Assembly (NCBI GenBank): GCA_946403615.1
Contig: CAMJAO010000023.1
Location: 1 to 14,690 of the forward strand
Direction of reading: 5' to 3'
DNA length: 14,690 nt
Origin: an uncultured Prevotellaceae bacterium
GTDB taxonomy: Bacteria; Bacteroidota; Bacteroidia; Bacteroidales; Bacteroidaceae
Notes under the pieces: generated by a model
The model's input: the letters and a program-made list of their open reading frames with translations, nothing else
What the model was told of the DNA's origin: nothing
The model's database searches: none
Shown here: positions 6,288 through 13,249 of the stretch, in pieces
How positions within the stretch are numbered: the first letter of the stretch is position 1
How the letters are laid out: each line of letters starts with the position of its first letter
Translations under genes and position numbers: made by a program

Positions 6288-8555
6288 ATGCGTAGATTAG
6301 TACTTTTGACAATATGTTTGTGCTGGAGTCTGATTGGTCTGGCACAGACAATCAGCATGAGCGAGGCGTATCTGAAAGCGCAGGCGTTTATGAGCGAGAA
6401 AGGAAAGCAAGTGAAGACCACTCCGCGTAGGGCTCCCGGCACCCATGGACAAGAGGCGGCCGCCTACTATGTGTTCAACACCACCGGCAATGAGGGTTTC
6501 GTGCTCATCTCGGGCGACAGCCGTGTGGGCGACATTCTCGGCTATACCGACGAGGGGACATTCGACGAAGAACAGTTGCCTGACAATATGCGTGCGTGGC
6601 TGCAAGGCTATGCCGACCAAATCGAGGCGTTGCGCCAAGGACGCAGGGTGGCTCCTGCCCAGGTACCTGTACATGCCGCCATCACGCCCATGATTACCTC
6701 ACGATGGGACCAAGGAAAAGCCACCTCACAGGGCGACGCCTTCAACCGCCAATGCCCGTCCATCGGCGGCAATCGATGCATGACAGGTTGCGTTGCCACA
6801 TCGATGGCACAGGTCATGCGCTACCACCGTTGGCCAGTGGCATCAACAAAGAAGATACCCTCGTACGAGGCGAATGAGACACTCGGCACTCTCAGCGCCT
6901 TGTCTGTCAAGACTTTCGATTGGGACAACATGCTCGACACTTATCAGGGCAGTGAGAGCACTACCCAGATGAACGCCGTGGCATGGCTGATGCGTTATTG
7001 CGGTCAGGCGGTGAAGATGGACTACGGCACCGGTTCGTCGGCGGCCTACTCTGAGGATGTGGCGAATGCGCTGCGTGTTTATTTCGGCTATGACACCAAC
7101 ACACGCTATGCGTTGCGCACTGATTACTCTGCGGCAGGATGGGACAACCTGATATACAAAGAACTGAAAAACCGCCGGCCGGTGTGTTACGACGGTTCAT
7201 CGACAGGCGGCGGTCACTCCTTTGTGTGCGACGGCTATGACGGCAACGGATTATATCACATCAACTGGGGATGGGGCGGCAACCACGACGGTTACTACAA
7301 ACTCACCCTGCTCAACCCCGACGGCGGCGGCACGGGCAGCAGCGGAACTGAAGACGGTTACACCATGGACCAAGGTGCTGTGGTGGGTATTCAGAGAGCC
7401 ACCGACAACACCGACGACAAGCGCATACTGACCCTGTCCGACATGAGTTATAGCGGATCGACCATCGAGGCGGTTTACTGGAACCGCACCGGCATAGCAG
7501 GCACCTTCCAATACGGACTGGCATATCAGGATGTGAACAACAACGACGGGTCATTCTATCTGACCACACTGACTGACCAATTTGGAACCTTTGTACAGCG
7601 AACCTTCAGTCAAGATGTGAATACGATGGAACTGACCGACGGCACCTACCGATTCTATCCCTTCAACCGAGTCGACGGCTCCGACTGGTATCGCGTGCAG
7701 GGCGACTATGAGACCTATATCGAGGTGGTGATGAAAAACGGCCAAAAGCAGTCGATGTCGCGCCATCCGAAGGGCAGCCTGCATGTGAAGAGTGTCACCT
7801 GCACAGGCAATAAGATTGTGAACATGGCCCAGGAGGTGAAGATCACCGTCAACAACACGGGCGAAGAGTTCAACAACGTGTTCTATCTCTTTGCCTCGAA
7901 GACCGACGAGAAAGGCGAGTACGTAAGCAAGACCAATATGGTGATAGAAGCGGGCGCCACCGAAGAGGCAAGCCTCTTCTTCACCCCCAAGAGCACTGGC
8001 ACATGGAACCTGTGGATAGATATCGACGAGACAGGAAAAAATGACATCGGACCCTATCAGGTGAAAATAGTCAGTCCGCCCACAGGCGACAGCAACCTGG
8101 CTCTGACCAACTATACCGTTGATGTGGCTTACGGCGGAGCGGATATCCACGCTACGGTGAAGAACAACGCCTCACAAGGATATTACCGGCCAGTGGCATG
8201 CGCCCTCTTCACTTCCGAGAGCAGCACCAGCATCAAACTGGCTCAATCGGGCAATCTCAACCTCGCGGCGGGGAAGTCGGTCAAACTGGATTTTCATTTC
8301 GAGGGACTGACACCCGGCAAACAATATTACGCCATGATGGCACAGTATCCGCAGCACTCCGCCGATAAGTTGTCCGTCTTCGGCAACCGTATGTATTTCG
8401 TGCCGAAGACCACGGGCATCGACCATATCACACCCGACCCTGCTCCCATTGACGAGGAAGGTGATTACTACACTCTCGACGGACGCAAACTCAACATGAG
8501 ACCCACCCAAAAGGGCGTGTATATCGTAAACGGGAAAAAGATCGTGATTAAGTAA
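6288..8555 (+). CDS. C10 family cysteine protease (streptopain/interpain A-like), secreted preproenzyme
   Basis: A 755-residue secreted protease precursor. Residues 1-19 are a signal peptide (ending GLA) with cleavage before Gln20. Residues about 21-128 match the C10 pro-domain, with YYVFN and GFVLISGDSRVGDILGY, which keeps the zymogen inactive. The catalytic domain spans about 129-370: Cys168 in MTGCVATSMAQVMRYH, His310 in GGGHSFVCDGYDGNG, and the NWGWGG loop at 326-331. About 380-700 is beta-rich and probably holds Ig-like modules. Residues 708-755 end in YTLDGRKLN...KGVYIVNGKKIVIK, the short C-terminal domain common in Prevotella secreted proteins and thought to direct type IX secretion. 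Relatives include streptococcal SpeB and Prevotella intermedia interpain A, which degrade host proteins. It is well above SpeB's length (about 400) because of the C-terminal modules. A substrate cannot be predicted. Confidence 0.95.
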   Translation: MRRLVLLTICLCWSLIGLAQTISMSEAYLKAQAFMSEKGKQVKTTPRRAPGTHGQEAAAYYVFNTTGNEGFVLISGDSRVGDILGYTDEGTFDEEQLPDNMRAWLQGYADQIEALRQGRRVAPAQVPVHAAITPMITSRWDQGKATSQGDAFNRQCPSIGGNRCMTGCVATSMAQVMRYHRWPVASTKKIPSYEANETLGTLSALSVKTFDWDNMLDTYQGSESTTQMNAVAWLMRYCGQAVKMDYGTGSSAAYSEDVANALRVYFGYDTNTRYALRTDYSAAGWDNLIYKELKNRRPVCYDGSSTGGGHSFVCDGYDGNGLYHINWGWGGNHDGYYKLTLLNPDGGGTGSSGTEDGYTMDQGAVVGIQRATDNTDDKRILTLSDMSYSGSTIEAVYWNRTGIAGTFQYGLAYQDVNNNDGSFYLTTLTDQFGTFVQRTFSQDVNTMELTDGTYRFYPFNRVDGSDWYRVQGDYETYIEVVMKNGQKQSMSRHPKGSLHVKSVTCTGNKIVNMAQEVKITVNNTGEEFNNVFYLFASKTDEKGEYVSKTNMVIEAGATEEASLFFTPKSTGTWNLWIDIDETGKNDIGPYQVKIVSPPTGDSNLALTNYTVDVAYGGADIHATVKNNASQGYYRPVACALFTSESSTSIKLAQSGNLNLAAGKSVKLDFHFEGLTPGKQYYAMMAQYPQHSADKLSVFGNRMYFVPKTTGIDHITPDPAPIDEEGDYYTLDGRKLNMRPTQKGVYIVNGKKIVIK

Positions 8556-8563
8556 GAAAAAGC

Positions 8564-8632
8564 CCCCTTCCTGTCATGGGAGGGGAACAAGCTGACGCCC
8601 TTGAGACGATTTGCCATCTTTTAGCAGACACC
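8564..8632. repeat. Two-stem dispersed repeat, copy 1 (after the C10 protease gene)
   Basis: CCCCTTCC (8564-8571) and GGGAGGGG (8578-8585) form a stem with one T-G pair and a 6-nt loop. The following conserved block has GCTGA (8591-8595) able to pair with TTAGC (8621-8625) and contains GCCCTTGAGACGATTTGC. A second copy lies at 9501-9566 after the DUF4294 gene. It starts 8 bp after the protease stop and has no T run on the + strand, so it is not a plain terminator. Confidence 0.75.
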
Positions 8633-8716
8633 AATAGTACTTTATGTGTATCCGCCCATTATCTGCTGACGTGCATACACCTTGGCAGGCTCTTATTAAA
8701 AATCTTGGGCAGATAA

Positions 8717-8748
8717 TTTGGTCATTAAAATGATTATCTTTATTTTTG
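8717..8748 (+). promoter_or_regulatory. Bacteroidota-type promoter for the DUF4294 gene, possibly leaderless
   Basis: TATTTTTG at 8741-8748 matches TAnnTTTG and TTTGG at 8717-8721 is at -33 with a 19-nt spacer. ATG 8753 begins only 4 nt after the -7 box, so the transcript start would fall on or within a few nt of the start codon. A weaker alternative, TATCTTTA at 8735-8742, lacks a well-placed -33. Confidence 0.6.
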
Positions 8749-8752
8749 CCGC

Positions 8753-9424
8753 ATGAAACGATTGTTTGTCATGCTCATCACTGTGTGCTGCACCCTTTCG
8801 GTGGCGGCACAGGGGTGGATTGGGAAAAACCCCAACGGTCAACAGCCGCCGGCACAGCAGGTAAACCCCGAAGACCGTGACGTGGACATGGACAATCCCA
8901 CATTTGTGCCTACGATGAAAGTGGGCAAGGCACTGGTCGATGGCGACAGCATCCTGTTCATGGACCTGAGCAATGTGTATGTCTATCCTCCCGTGGAACT
9001 TAAGACGAGCAGTCAGCAGAAATCCTACAACCGCTTGGTGCGCAATGTGAAAAAGGTGTTGCCCATCGCTAAGGAGGCCAACCAGATTATCATCGAGACC
9101 TACGAGTATTTGCAGACGTTGCCCGACAAAAAGGCGAAGGACGAGCACATGAAACGCGTGGAGGACGACATCTACAAGACCTACAAACCCAGAATGAAGA
9201 AACTGACCTACTCACAGGGAAAATTGCTCATCAAACTCATCTACCGCGAGTGCAACTCTTCCTCATACGACATTGTGAAAGCTTTTATGGGACCCATACG
9301 CGCCGGATTCTGGCAGGCTTTCGCATGGGCTTTCGGCGCTTCACTCAAAAAGGAATACAAACCCGAAACCACCGACCGCCTCACCGAGCGCGTGGTGTTG
9401 CTGGTAGAAGCGGGACAATTGTAG
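8753..9424 (+). CDS. DUF4294 domain-containing exported protein
   Basis: A 223-residue protein of the Bacteroidota-specific DUF4294 family, function unknown. Residues 1-19 are a signal peptide (MKRLFVMLITVCCTLSVAA) with cleavage before Gln20, giving a periplasmic or surface protein. A low-complexity Gln/Pro/Asn stretch follows (about 24-40). The DUF4294 domain covers about 60-215, recognised from YNRLVRNVKKVLPIAKEAN at 92-110, KKLTYSQGKLLIKLIYRE and the aromatic FWQAFAWAFGASLKKEY near the C-terminus. The start is fixed by the signal peptide: the next Met (residue 7) would lose its positive N-region. It has its own promoter and is followed by a repeat-rich gap and convergent RNase R, so it is probably a single-gene unit. 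Confidence 0.88.
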   Translation: MKRLFVMLITVCCTLSVAAQGWIGKNPNGQQPPAQQVNPEDRDVDMDNPTFVPTMKVGKALVDGDSILFMDLSNVYVYPPVELKTSSQQKSYNRLVRNVKKVLPIAKEANQIIIETYEYLQTLPDKKAKDEHMKRVEDDIYKTYKPRMKKLTYSQGKLLIKLIYRECNSSSYDIVKAFMGPIRAGFWQAFAWAFGASLKKEYKPETTDRLTERVVLLVEAGQL

Positions 9425-9500
9425 GGAAGCCTCCCCCTCTCCCCGTCCGAAGGAAGGGATTTTGCTGTCGAGGATGAGTTACTGACTGACCCCACTCCAG

Positions 9501-9566
9501 CCCCTCCCCTATAGGAGGGGAGCTGCTAACGCCCTTGAGATGATTTGCTGGCTTTTAGCGGACACC
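9501..9566. repeat. Two-stem dispersed repeat, copy 2 (after the DUF4294 gene)
   Basis: CCCCTCC (9501-9507) pairs perfectly with GGAGGGG (9514-9520). GCTAA (9525-9529) can pair with TTAGC (9555-9559) across the shared block GCCCTTGAGATGATTTGC. Relative to copy 1 the differences keep both stems: the second stem has A-T here where copy 1 has G-T. It is followed by CCTTTTTGTTT, so this copy may act as a terminator for the DUF4294 gene. Confidence 0.78.
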
Positions 9567-9640
9567 CTTTTTGTTTAAAAAAGATGTAGAAAAACGCCAT
9601 GTCATCGGAAACCAACGGTCAACAACCGATAATAAACCAA

Positions 9641-9722
9641 CAGCCCTGAAAGGGCGATGAGACCATAGACGGGGGTGTAACCCCCGGTAAAGCAGACACA
9701 GACGACAGCCCTGAAAGGGCGA
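9641..9722. repeat. REP-like palindrome pair flanking a GC hairpin
   Basis: CAGCCCTGAAAGGGCGA occurs at 9641-9657 and again at 9706-9722; each contains the small palindrome GCCCTGAAAGGGC. Between them GGGGG (9671-9675) and CCCCC (9681-9685) form a hairpin with a TGTAA loop. Two direct palindromes around a hairpin resemble the REP/BIME-type elements moved by TnpA-REP transposases. No transposase is present in the window. Confidence 0.7.
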
Positions 9723-9745
9723 AAGAACAAAGTAATAAAACCACT

Positions 9746-9779
9746 TTCGGGCGGACTTGCATATGCAAATCCGCCCGAA
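9746..9779 (-). terminator. Stem-loop, likely terminator of rnr
   Basis: TTCGGGCGGA (9746-9755) pairs with TCCGCCCGAA (9770-9779), and the stem continues past one mismatch with TTGC/GCAA around an ATAT loop. Read on the minus strand it lies about 75 nt past the rnr stop and is followed by AGTGGTTTTATTA, a modest T run. On the + strand the tail is AATATAAT, so termination there is less likely. Confidence 0.65.
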
Positions 9780-9801
9780 TATAATCTGTGAACTATTGTC
9801 T

Positions 9802-9848
9802 GAACTCCTGAACTACAGAACTCCTGAACTACAGAACTCCTGAACTAC
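9802..9848 (+). repeat. Three copies of a 16-bp tandem repeat
   Basis: GAACTCCTGAACTACA starts at 9802 and 9818, with a third nearly complete copy at 9834-9848 that runs into CCCC. Each unit is itself two related halves (GAACTCCT and GAACTACA). The array ends 5 bp from the rnr stop codon. Confidence 0.85.
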
Positions 9849-9852
9849 CCCA

Positions 9853-12048
9853 CTACTTCACCAGCGTGAAGTCCAATTGGCGTTTTTCGACATTGGCACG
9901 GGCCACTTTGATACGGATAGGATCGCCCAACTGATATTTGTGGTGACGGCGGCGGCCCACAAGGCAATAGTTGCGCTCGTCGAACTCGTAGTAGTCGTCA
10001 TCGAGGTCGTGCATGGGCACCATGCCCTCGCAGTGGTTCTCGTCAATCTCGCAGTAGATGCCGTAGGACTGGATGCCACTGATGTGGGCTTCGAACTCCT
10101 CGCCAATCTTATCGCCCATAAACTCCACCATCTTGTATTTGATAGAGTCGCGCTCGGCATATTGAGCCGTCTGCTCCATGTCTGACGAGTGCTCGCACAA
10201 TTCCTCGTAATGCTCCCTATTGGCACTGCGACCGCCCTGTTGATAACGGGTCAGCAGACGGTGCACCATCGTGTCGGGATAGCGGCGAATGGGGCTGGTG
10301 AAATGGGTGTAATATTCAAACGCCAGGCCATAGTGACCGATATTGTGCACGCTGTATTTGGCCTTCATCATGGCGCGCAGGGCAACCGTTTCGATGAGTT
10401 TCTGCTCGCGGCGGCCAGCGCTCTCCTCCATCAGCGCATTCAGGCTGCGTGAAATGGCTCCTTTGGTTCCGGCAGTCTTCAGACGATAGCCGAACTTCAC
10501 AACAAACTCGCGCAGGTTCTCCAACTTAGCGGGATCGGGTGAATCGTGGATACGATAGGGCAGCGTCTTTGCTTTCTGACCCTTCTTCACCCGTCCGATG
10601 CTCTCAGCCACCGTGCGGTTGGCCAACAGCATAAACTCCTCAATCAGTTTATTAGCGTCTTTCGAAACCTTGAAATAGCAACGCACGGGCTTGCCCTTCT
10701 CGTCGATGTCGAAATGCAACTCCTCGCGGTCGAACTTCACGGCCCCGTTGGCAAAACGCGCTGCACGCATCTTCTTCGCCAGACGGTCGAGCATCACCAG
10801 TTCGGTGGCAAACTCGCCCTGATAGCCGCCCTTGGGTGCGGGAGGTGCGGGTTCGCCTGTACCGTCTTTCACACCGTTGGCCTCAAGGATAGCCTGCGCC
10901 TCCTCGTAAGCGAACCGGCGGTTACTGCGGATGATGGTATGCACCAGTCGCCATGACTTCACATCGGCATTCTCGTCCATCACAAAAATGGTGCTGTAGC
11001 ACAGTTTGTCCTCGTCGGGACGAAGCGAACAGATAAAATTGCAGAGCCGTTCGGGCAGCATCGGTATGGTGCGGTCGACGAGATAGACGCTGGTGGCACG
11101 CTTCTGCGCCTCGCGGTCGATAATAGAGCCCTCTTTCACATAATGCGACACATCAGCGATATGGACACCCACCTCCCAGAGGCCTTTGCTCACCTCGCGG
11201 ATGGAGAGTGCGTCATCAAAGTCTTTCGCGTCTTTCGGGTCGATGGTAAAGGTGCACACTTCGCGGAAGTCCTCACGCTCGGCGATGTCCTGGGGCGTAA
11301 TCTCAGCGGATATCTGGTTGGCGGCATCCTCCACATGTTTGGGATATTTATAAGGCAATCCGTATTGCGCCAGGATGGCATGCATCTCGACGTTGTTCTC
11401 GCCGGTCTTTCCTAGCACGTCGATGACCTCGCCCACGATGTTTTTCGACTCCTTCGAGGGCCACTGCGTGATTTTCACCACGGCCTTGTCGCCGGTCTGT
11501 CCGCCCTTGAGTTTTTTCTTCGGCACCATGATGTCGTGCACGAAGACGTTGCTCTCGGTGATGAGGAAGGCAAAATCGCGCTCCACCTGCAACTTGCCGA
11601 CAAACGTGTCGCGTGCACGGGCCAGGATGTCAGTCACCATCGCCTCTTTGATGTGATTGCGACGGCGCGCCATGAACGACACGCGTACCCGGTCGCCGTC
11701 GAGTGCGAACATCGAGTTACGTTCAGCCACAAACACAGGCTTGCCGCCATCGTCGGGCAGGAAACTGTTTTTACCGTTGGACTTGCGGCGGAACACACCC
11801 TCCTGTACCTGGCCTTTTGTGTTGAGCCGGTAACTGTGATCATCCACCTTGCTGAGGAAATCGTCCCACGCCATTTCCTCCATGGTGTCGAGCGCGAGCA
11901 TCTTCAACGGATGAGTGTCGAGGTGCAACGCTCTGAATATCTGTTTGAACGTGAAAGTCTCATTTGGCTGGGTTGTGAAGAAACTTGTCAAAACGTCAGC
12001 CAACTGCTTCTTAGTCATGCGTTTTCCGCCTTTTTTGCCTTTTCCCAT
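9853..12048 (-). CDS. rnr: Ribonuclease R (3'-5' exoribonuclease)
   Basis: A 731-residue RNase II/R family exoribonuclease that degrades structured RNA from the 3' end in the cytoplasm, acting in mRNA turnover, rRNA quality control and stress. Domains in order: basic N-terminus and a winged-helix region (about 10-80), cold-shock/OB domains (about 85-245), the RNB catalytic domain (about 250-600) with TIDPKDAKDFDDALSI at 268-283 supplying metal-binding Asp270, Asp276, Asp278 and Asp279, the late RNB motif HFTSPIRRYPD, and a C-terminal S1 domain (about 645-731). There is no lysine-rich tail as in the E. coli enzyme (about 813 residues). The start MGKGKKGGKRMTKKQL at 12048 is chosen because the frame upstream, open to 12438, lies antisense to the epimerase gene and lacks family similarity, and because a -7-like box lies just upstream. 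It is monocistronic here. Confidence 0.96.
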   Translation of the reverse strand: MGKGKKGGKRMTKKQLADVLTSFFTTQPNETFTFKQIFRALHLDTHPLKMLALDTMEEMAWDDFLSKVDDHSYRLNTKGQVQEGVFRRKSNGKNSFLPDDGGKPVFVAERNSMFALDGDRVRVSFMARRRNHIKEAMVTDILARARDTFVGKLQVERDFAFLITESNVFVHDIMVPKKKLKGGQTGDKAVVKITQWPSKESKNIVGEVIDVLGKTGENNVEMHAILAQYGLPYKYPKHVEDAANQISAEITPQDIAEREDFREVCTFTIDPKDAKDFDDALSIREVSKGLWEVGVHIADVSHYVKEGSIIDREAQKRATSVYLVDRTIPMLPERLCNFICSLRPDEDKLCYSTIFVMDENADVKSWRLVHTIIRSNRRFAYEEAQAILEANGVKDGTGEPAPPAPKGGYQGEFATELVMLDRLAKKMRAARFANGAVKFDREELHFDIDEKGKPVRCYFKVSKDANKLIEEFMLLANRTVAESIGRVKKGQKAKTLPYRIHDSPDPAKLENLREFVVKFGYRLKTAGTKGAISRSLNALMEESAGRREQKLIETVALRAMMKAKYSVHNIGHYGLAFEYYTHFTSPIRRYPDTMVHRLLTRYQQGGRSANREHYEELCEHSSDMEQTAQYAERDSIKYKMVEFMGDKIGEEFEAHISGIQSYGIYCEIDENHCEGMVPMHDLDDDYYEFDERNYCLVGRRRHHKYQLGDPIRIKVARANVEKRQLDFTLVK

Positions 12049-12070
12049 AGTAATTCGAATTAGTTTTCCG

Positions 12071-12105
12071 CAAAATAACAAAATAATTTGTAACTTTGCA
12101 AAAAA
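12071..12105 (-). promoter_or_regulatory. Probable promoter for rnr
   Basis: On the minus strand TTATTTTG (12078 to 12071) matches seven of eight positions of TAnnTTTG, and TTTTTTG (12105 to 12099) lies 20 nt upstream as a -33 element. The predicted transcript start gives a leader of about 15-20 nt before the start codon at 12048. It overlaps the + strand promoter for the epimerase. Confidence 0.45.
12091..12098 (+). promoter_or_regulatory. -7 box for the epimerase gene
   Basis: TAACTTTG is an exact match to TAnnTTTG. The -33 region (TTTTCCG at 12064-12070) is only a weak match. The transcript would start near 12104, giving a leader of about 45 nt before ATG 12151. Confidence 0.55.
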
Positions 12106-12150
12106 TTTTGAATAAAAAAATAGTAACACCCCCATAATCAACTGTTTTTC

Positions 12151-13146
12151 ATGGAGAAAATACTTATCACAGGGGCCAGCGGCTTCATCGGCAGTTTCAT
12201 TGTCGAAGAGGCATTGAAGCGCGGAATGGACGTGTGGGCAGCCATGCGCAAATCCAGTTCCAAGCAGTTTCTCACCGACGAGCGCATCAACTTTATCGAA
12301 CTTAACCTCGACAGCGAGGAGCAGTTGCGCGAGCAGTTGAAAGACCATCGTTTCGACTATGTGGTGCATGCCGCAGGTGTGACGAAATGTCTTAAACAGG
12401 AGGACTTCTTCCGCATCAACACCGAAGGCACCAAACATCTGGTCAATGCCATCCGTTCGCTCGAGATGCCGCTGAAACGGTTTGTGTATATCAGTTCGCT
12501 CAGCGTGTTCGGCCCTATCCGCGAAAAACAGCCCTATGAGGAGATACGTGAGACCGACACACCGAAGCCCAATACGGCTTACGGCAAGAGCAAGCTGGCC
12601 TCAGAACAGTGGCTCGACACACTGGAGGATTTCCCCTACGTCATCTTGCGACCCACGGGAGTCTATGGCCCGCGCGAACGCGATTATTTCCTCATGGCAC
12701 AGAGCATCAAACAGCATACCGACTTTGCCGCCGGCTATAAACGTCAGGACATCACCTTCGTCTATGTGCAGGATGTGGTGCAGGCAGTATTCCTTGCACT
12801 CGACCACGGGAAGACAGGACGGAAATATTTCCTCAGCGACGGCCAGGTCTATCAGTCGCGCACCTTCAGCGACCTGTTGCGCCACGAACTGGGCGACAAA
12901 TGGCTCATCCGCATCAAAGCACCCATCTGGGGGCTTCGTGTCGTCACCTTCTGCGGCGAGTACGTCGGACGGATACGTAAAAAGGTCACCGCACTCAACA
13001 ACGACAAATACCATATCCTGCGGCAGCGCAACTGGCGGTGCGACATCCAACCCGCCATCGATGAACTGGGTTTCCACCCCGAATACAATCTCGAACAGGG
13101 AGTAAAACTGGCCGTGAAATGGTATAAAGAAAACGGGTGGTTGTAA
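12151..13146 (+). CDS. NAD(P)-dependent epimerase/dehydratase family protein (extended SDR)
   Basis: A 331-residue cytoplasmic oxidoreductase of the extended short-chain dehydrogenase/reductase family. Seen here: a Rossmann dinucleotide-binding motif GASGFIG at 8-14, the acidic pair region LNLDS at 51-55, VVHAAGVTK at 71-79, YISSLSVFG with a probable catalytic Ser at 115-118, and the active-site YGKSK with Tyr144 and Lys148, followed by RPTGVYGPRE at 167-176. Such enzymes act on nucleotide sugars or other substrates (epimerase, dehydratase, reductase or 3-beta-hydroxysteroid-like types); the substrate is not determined here. The next gene starts 13-103 bp downstream, with no terminator seen, so it is probably the first gene of an operon with the PAP2 and miaB genes. 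Confidence 0.92.
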   Translation: MEKILITGASGFIGSFIVEEALKRGMDVWAAMRKSSSKQFLTDERINFIELNLDSEEQLREQLKDHRFDYVVHAAGVTKCLKQEDFFRINTEGTKHLVNAIRSLEMPLKRFVYISSLSVFGPIREKQPYEEIRETDTPKPNTAYGKSKLASEQWLDTLEDFPYVILRPTGVYGPRERDYFLMAQSIKQHTDFAAGYKRQDITFVYVQDVVQAVFLALDHGKTGRKYFLSDGQVYQSRTFSDLLRHELGDKWLIRIKAPIWGLRVVTFCGEYVGRIRKKVTALNNDKYHILRQRNWRCDIQPAIDELGFHPEYNLEQGVKLAVKWYKENGWL

Positions 13147-13192
13147 TTATTCATGAACATTGAACTTTTTGAATACAAAGGACGATATAGAC

Positions 13193-13228
13193 GTTAAAGG
13201 CCTTAAGGACCTTAAAGACCCTAAAGAG
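13193..13228 (+). repeat. Four degenerate copies of a 9-bp repeat at the 5' edge of the PAP2 gene
   Basis: GTTAAAGGC, CTTAAGGAC, CTTAAAGAC and CCTAAAGAG lie back to back. The 9-bp period keeps the reading frame of the PAP2 gene and would encode VKG-LKD-LKD-PKE if translation began at the in-frame TTG at 13160. The same sequence could simply be an untranslated spacer before ATG 13250. Confidence 0.7.
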
Positions 13229-13249
13229 AGGGTTGCCGGGTTTGGTTTC

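Larger units (their letters stand above)
9425..9852. other. 428-bp repeat-filled gap between convergent genes
   Basis: No credible gene lies here. From left to right it holds a C-rich stretch (9428-9470), copy 2 of the two-stem repeat (9501-9566) with a T run after it, a REP-like pair of identical palindromes flanking a G/C hairpin (9641-9722), a long stem-loop that probably ends rnr transcription (9746-9779), and a 16-bp tandem repeat (9802-9848) running almost to the rnr stop codon. It separates the convergent DUF4294 and rnr genes, the usual place for such elements to accumulate. Confidence 0.8.

Noticed and set aside
7551..8150. Minus-strand open frame of 199 codons across the C10 protease C-terminal modules
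   Set aside because: Antisense shadow of the protease gene with no known domain and no upstream promoter motif.
9641..9848. Possible CRISPR array from the repeated palindromes and tandem units
   Set aside because: Only two 17-bp copies occur, and the 16-bp copies are back to back with no spacers; no cas genes are nearby.
12049..12438. N-terminal extension of RNase R reaching into the epimerase gene
   Set aside because: These 130 codons lie antisense to the epimerase start, do not resemble RNase R, and lie upstream of the likely rnr promoter; MGKGKKGGKR at 12048 is a normal family start.
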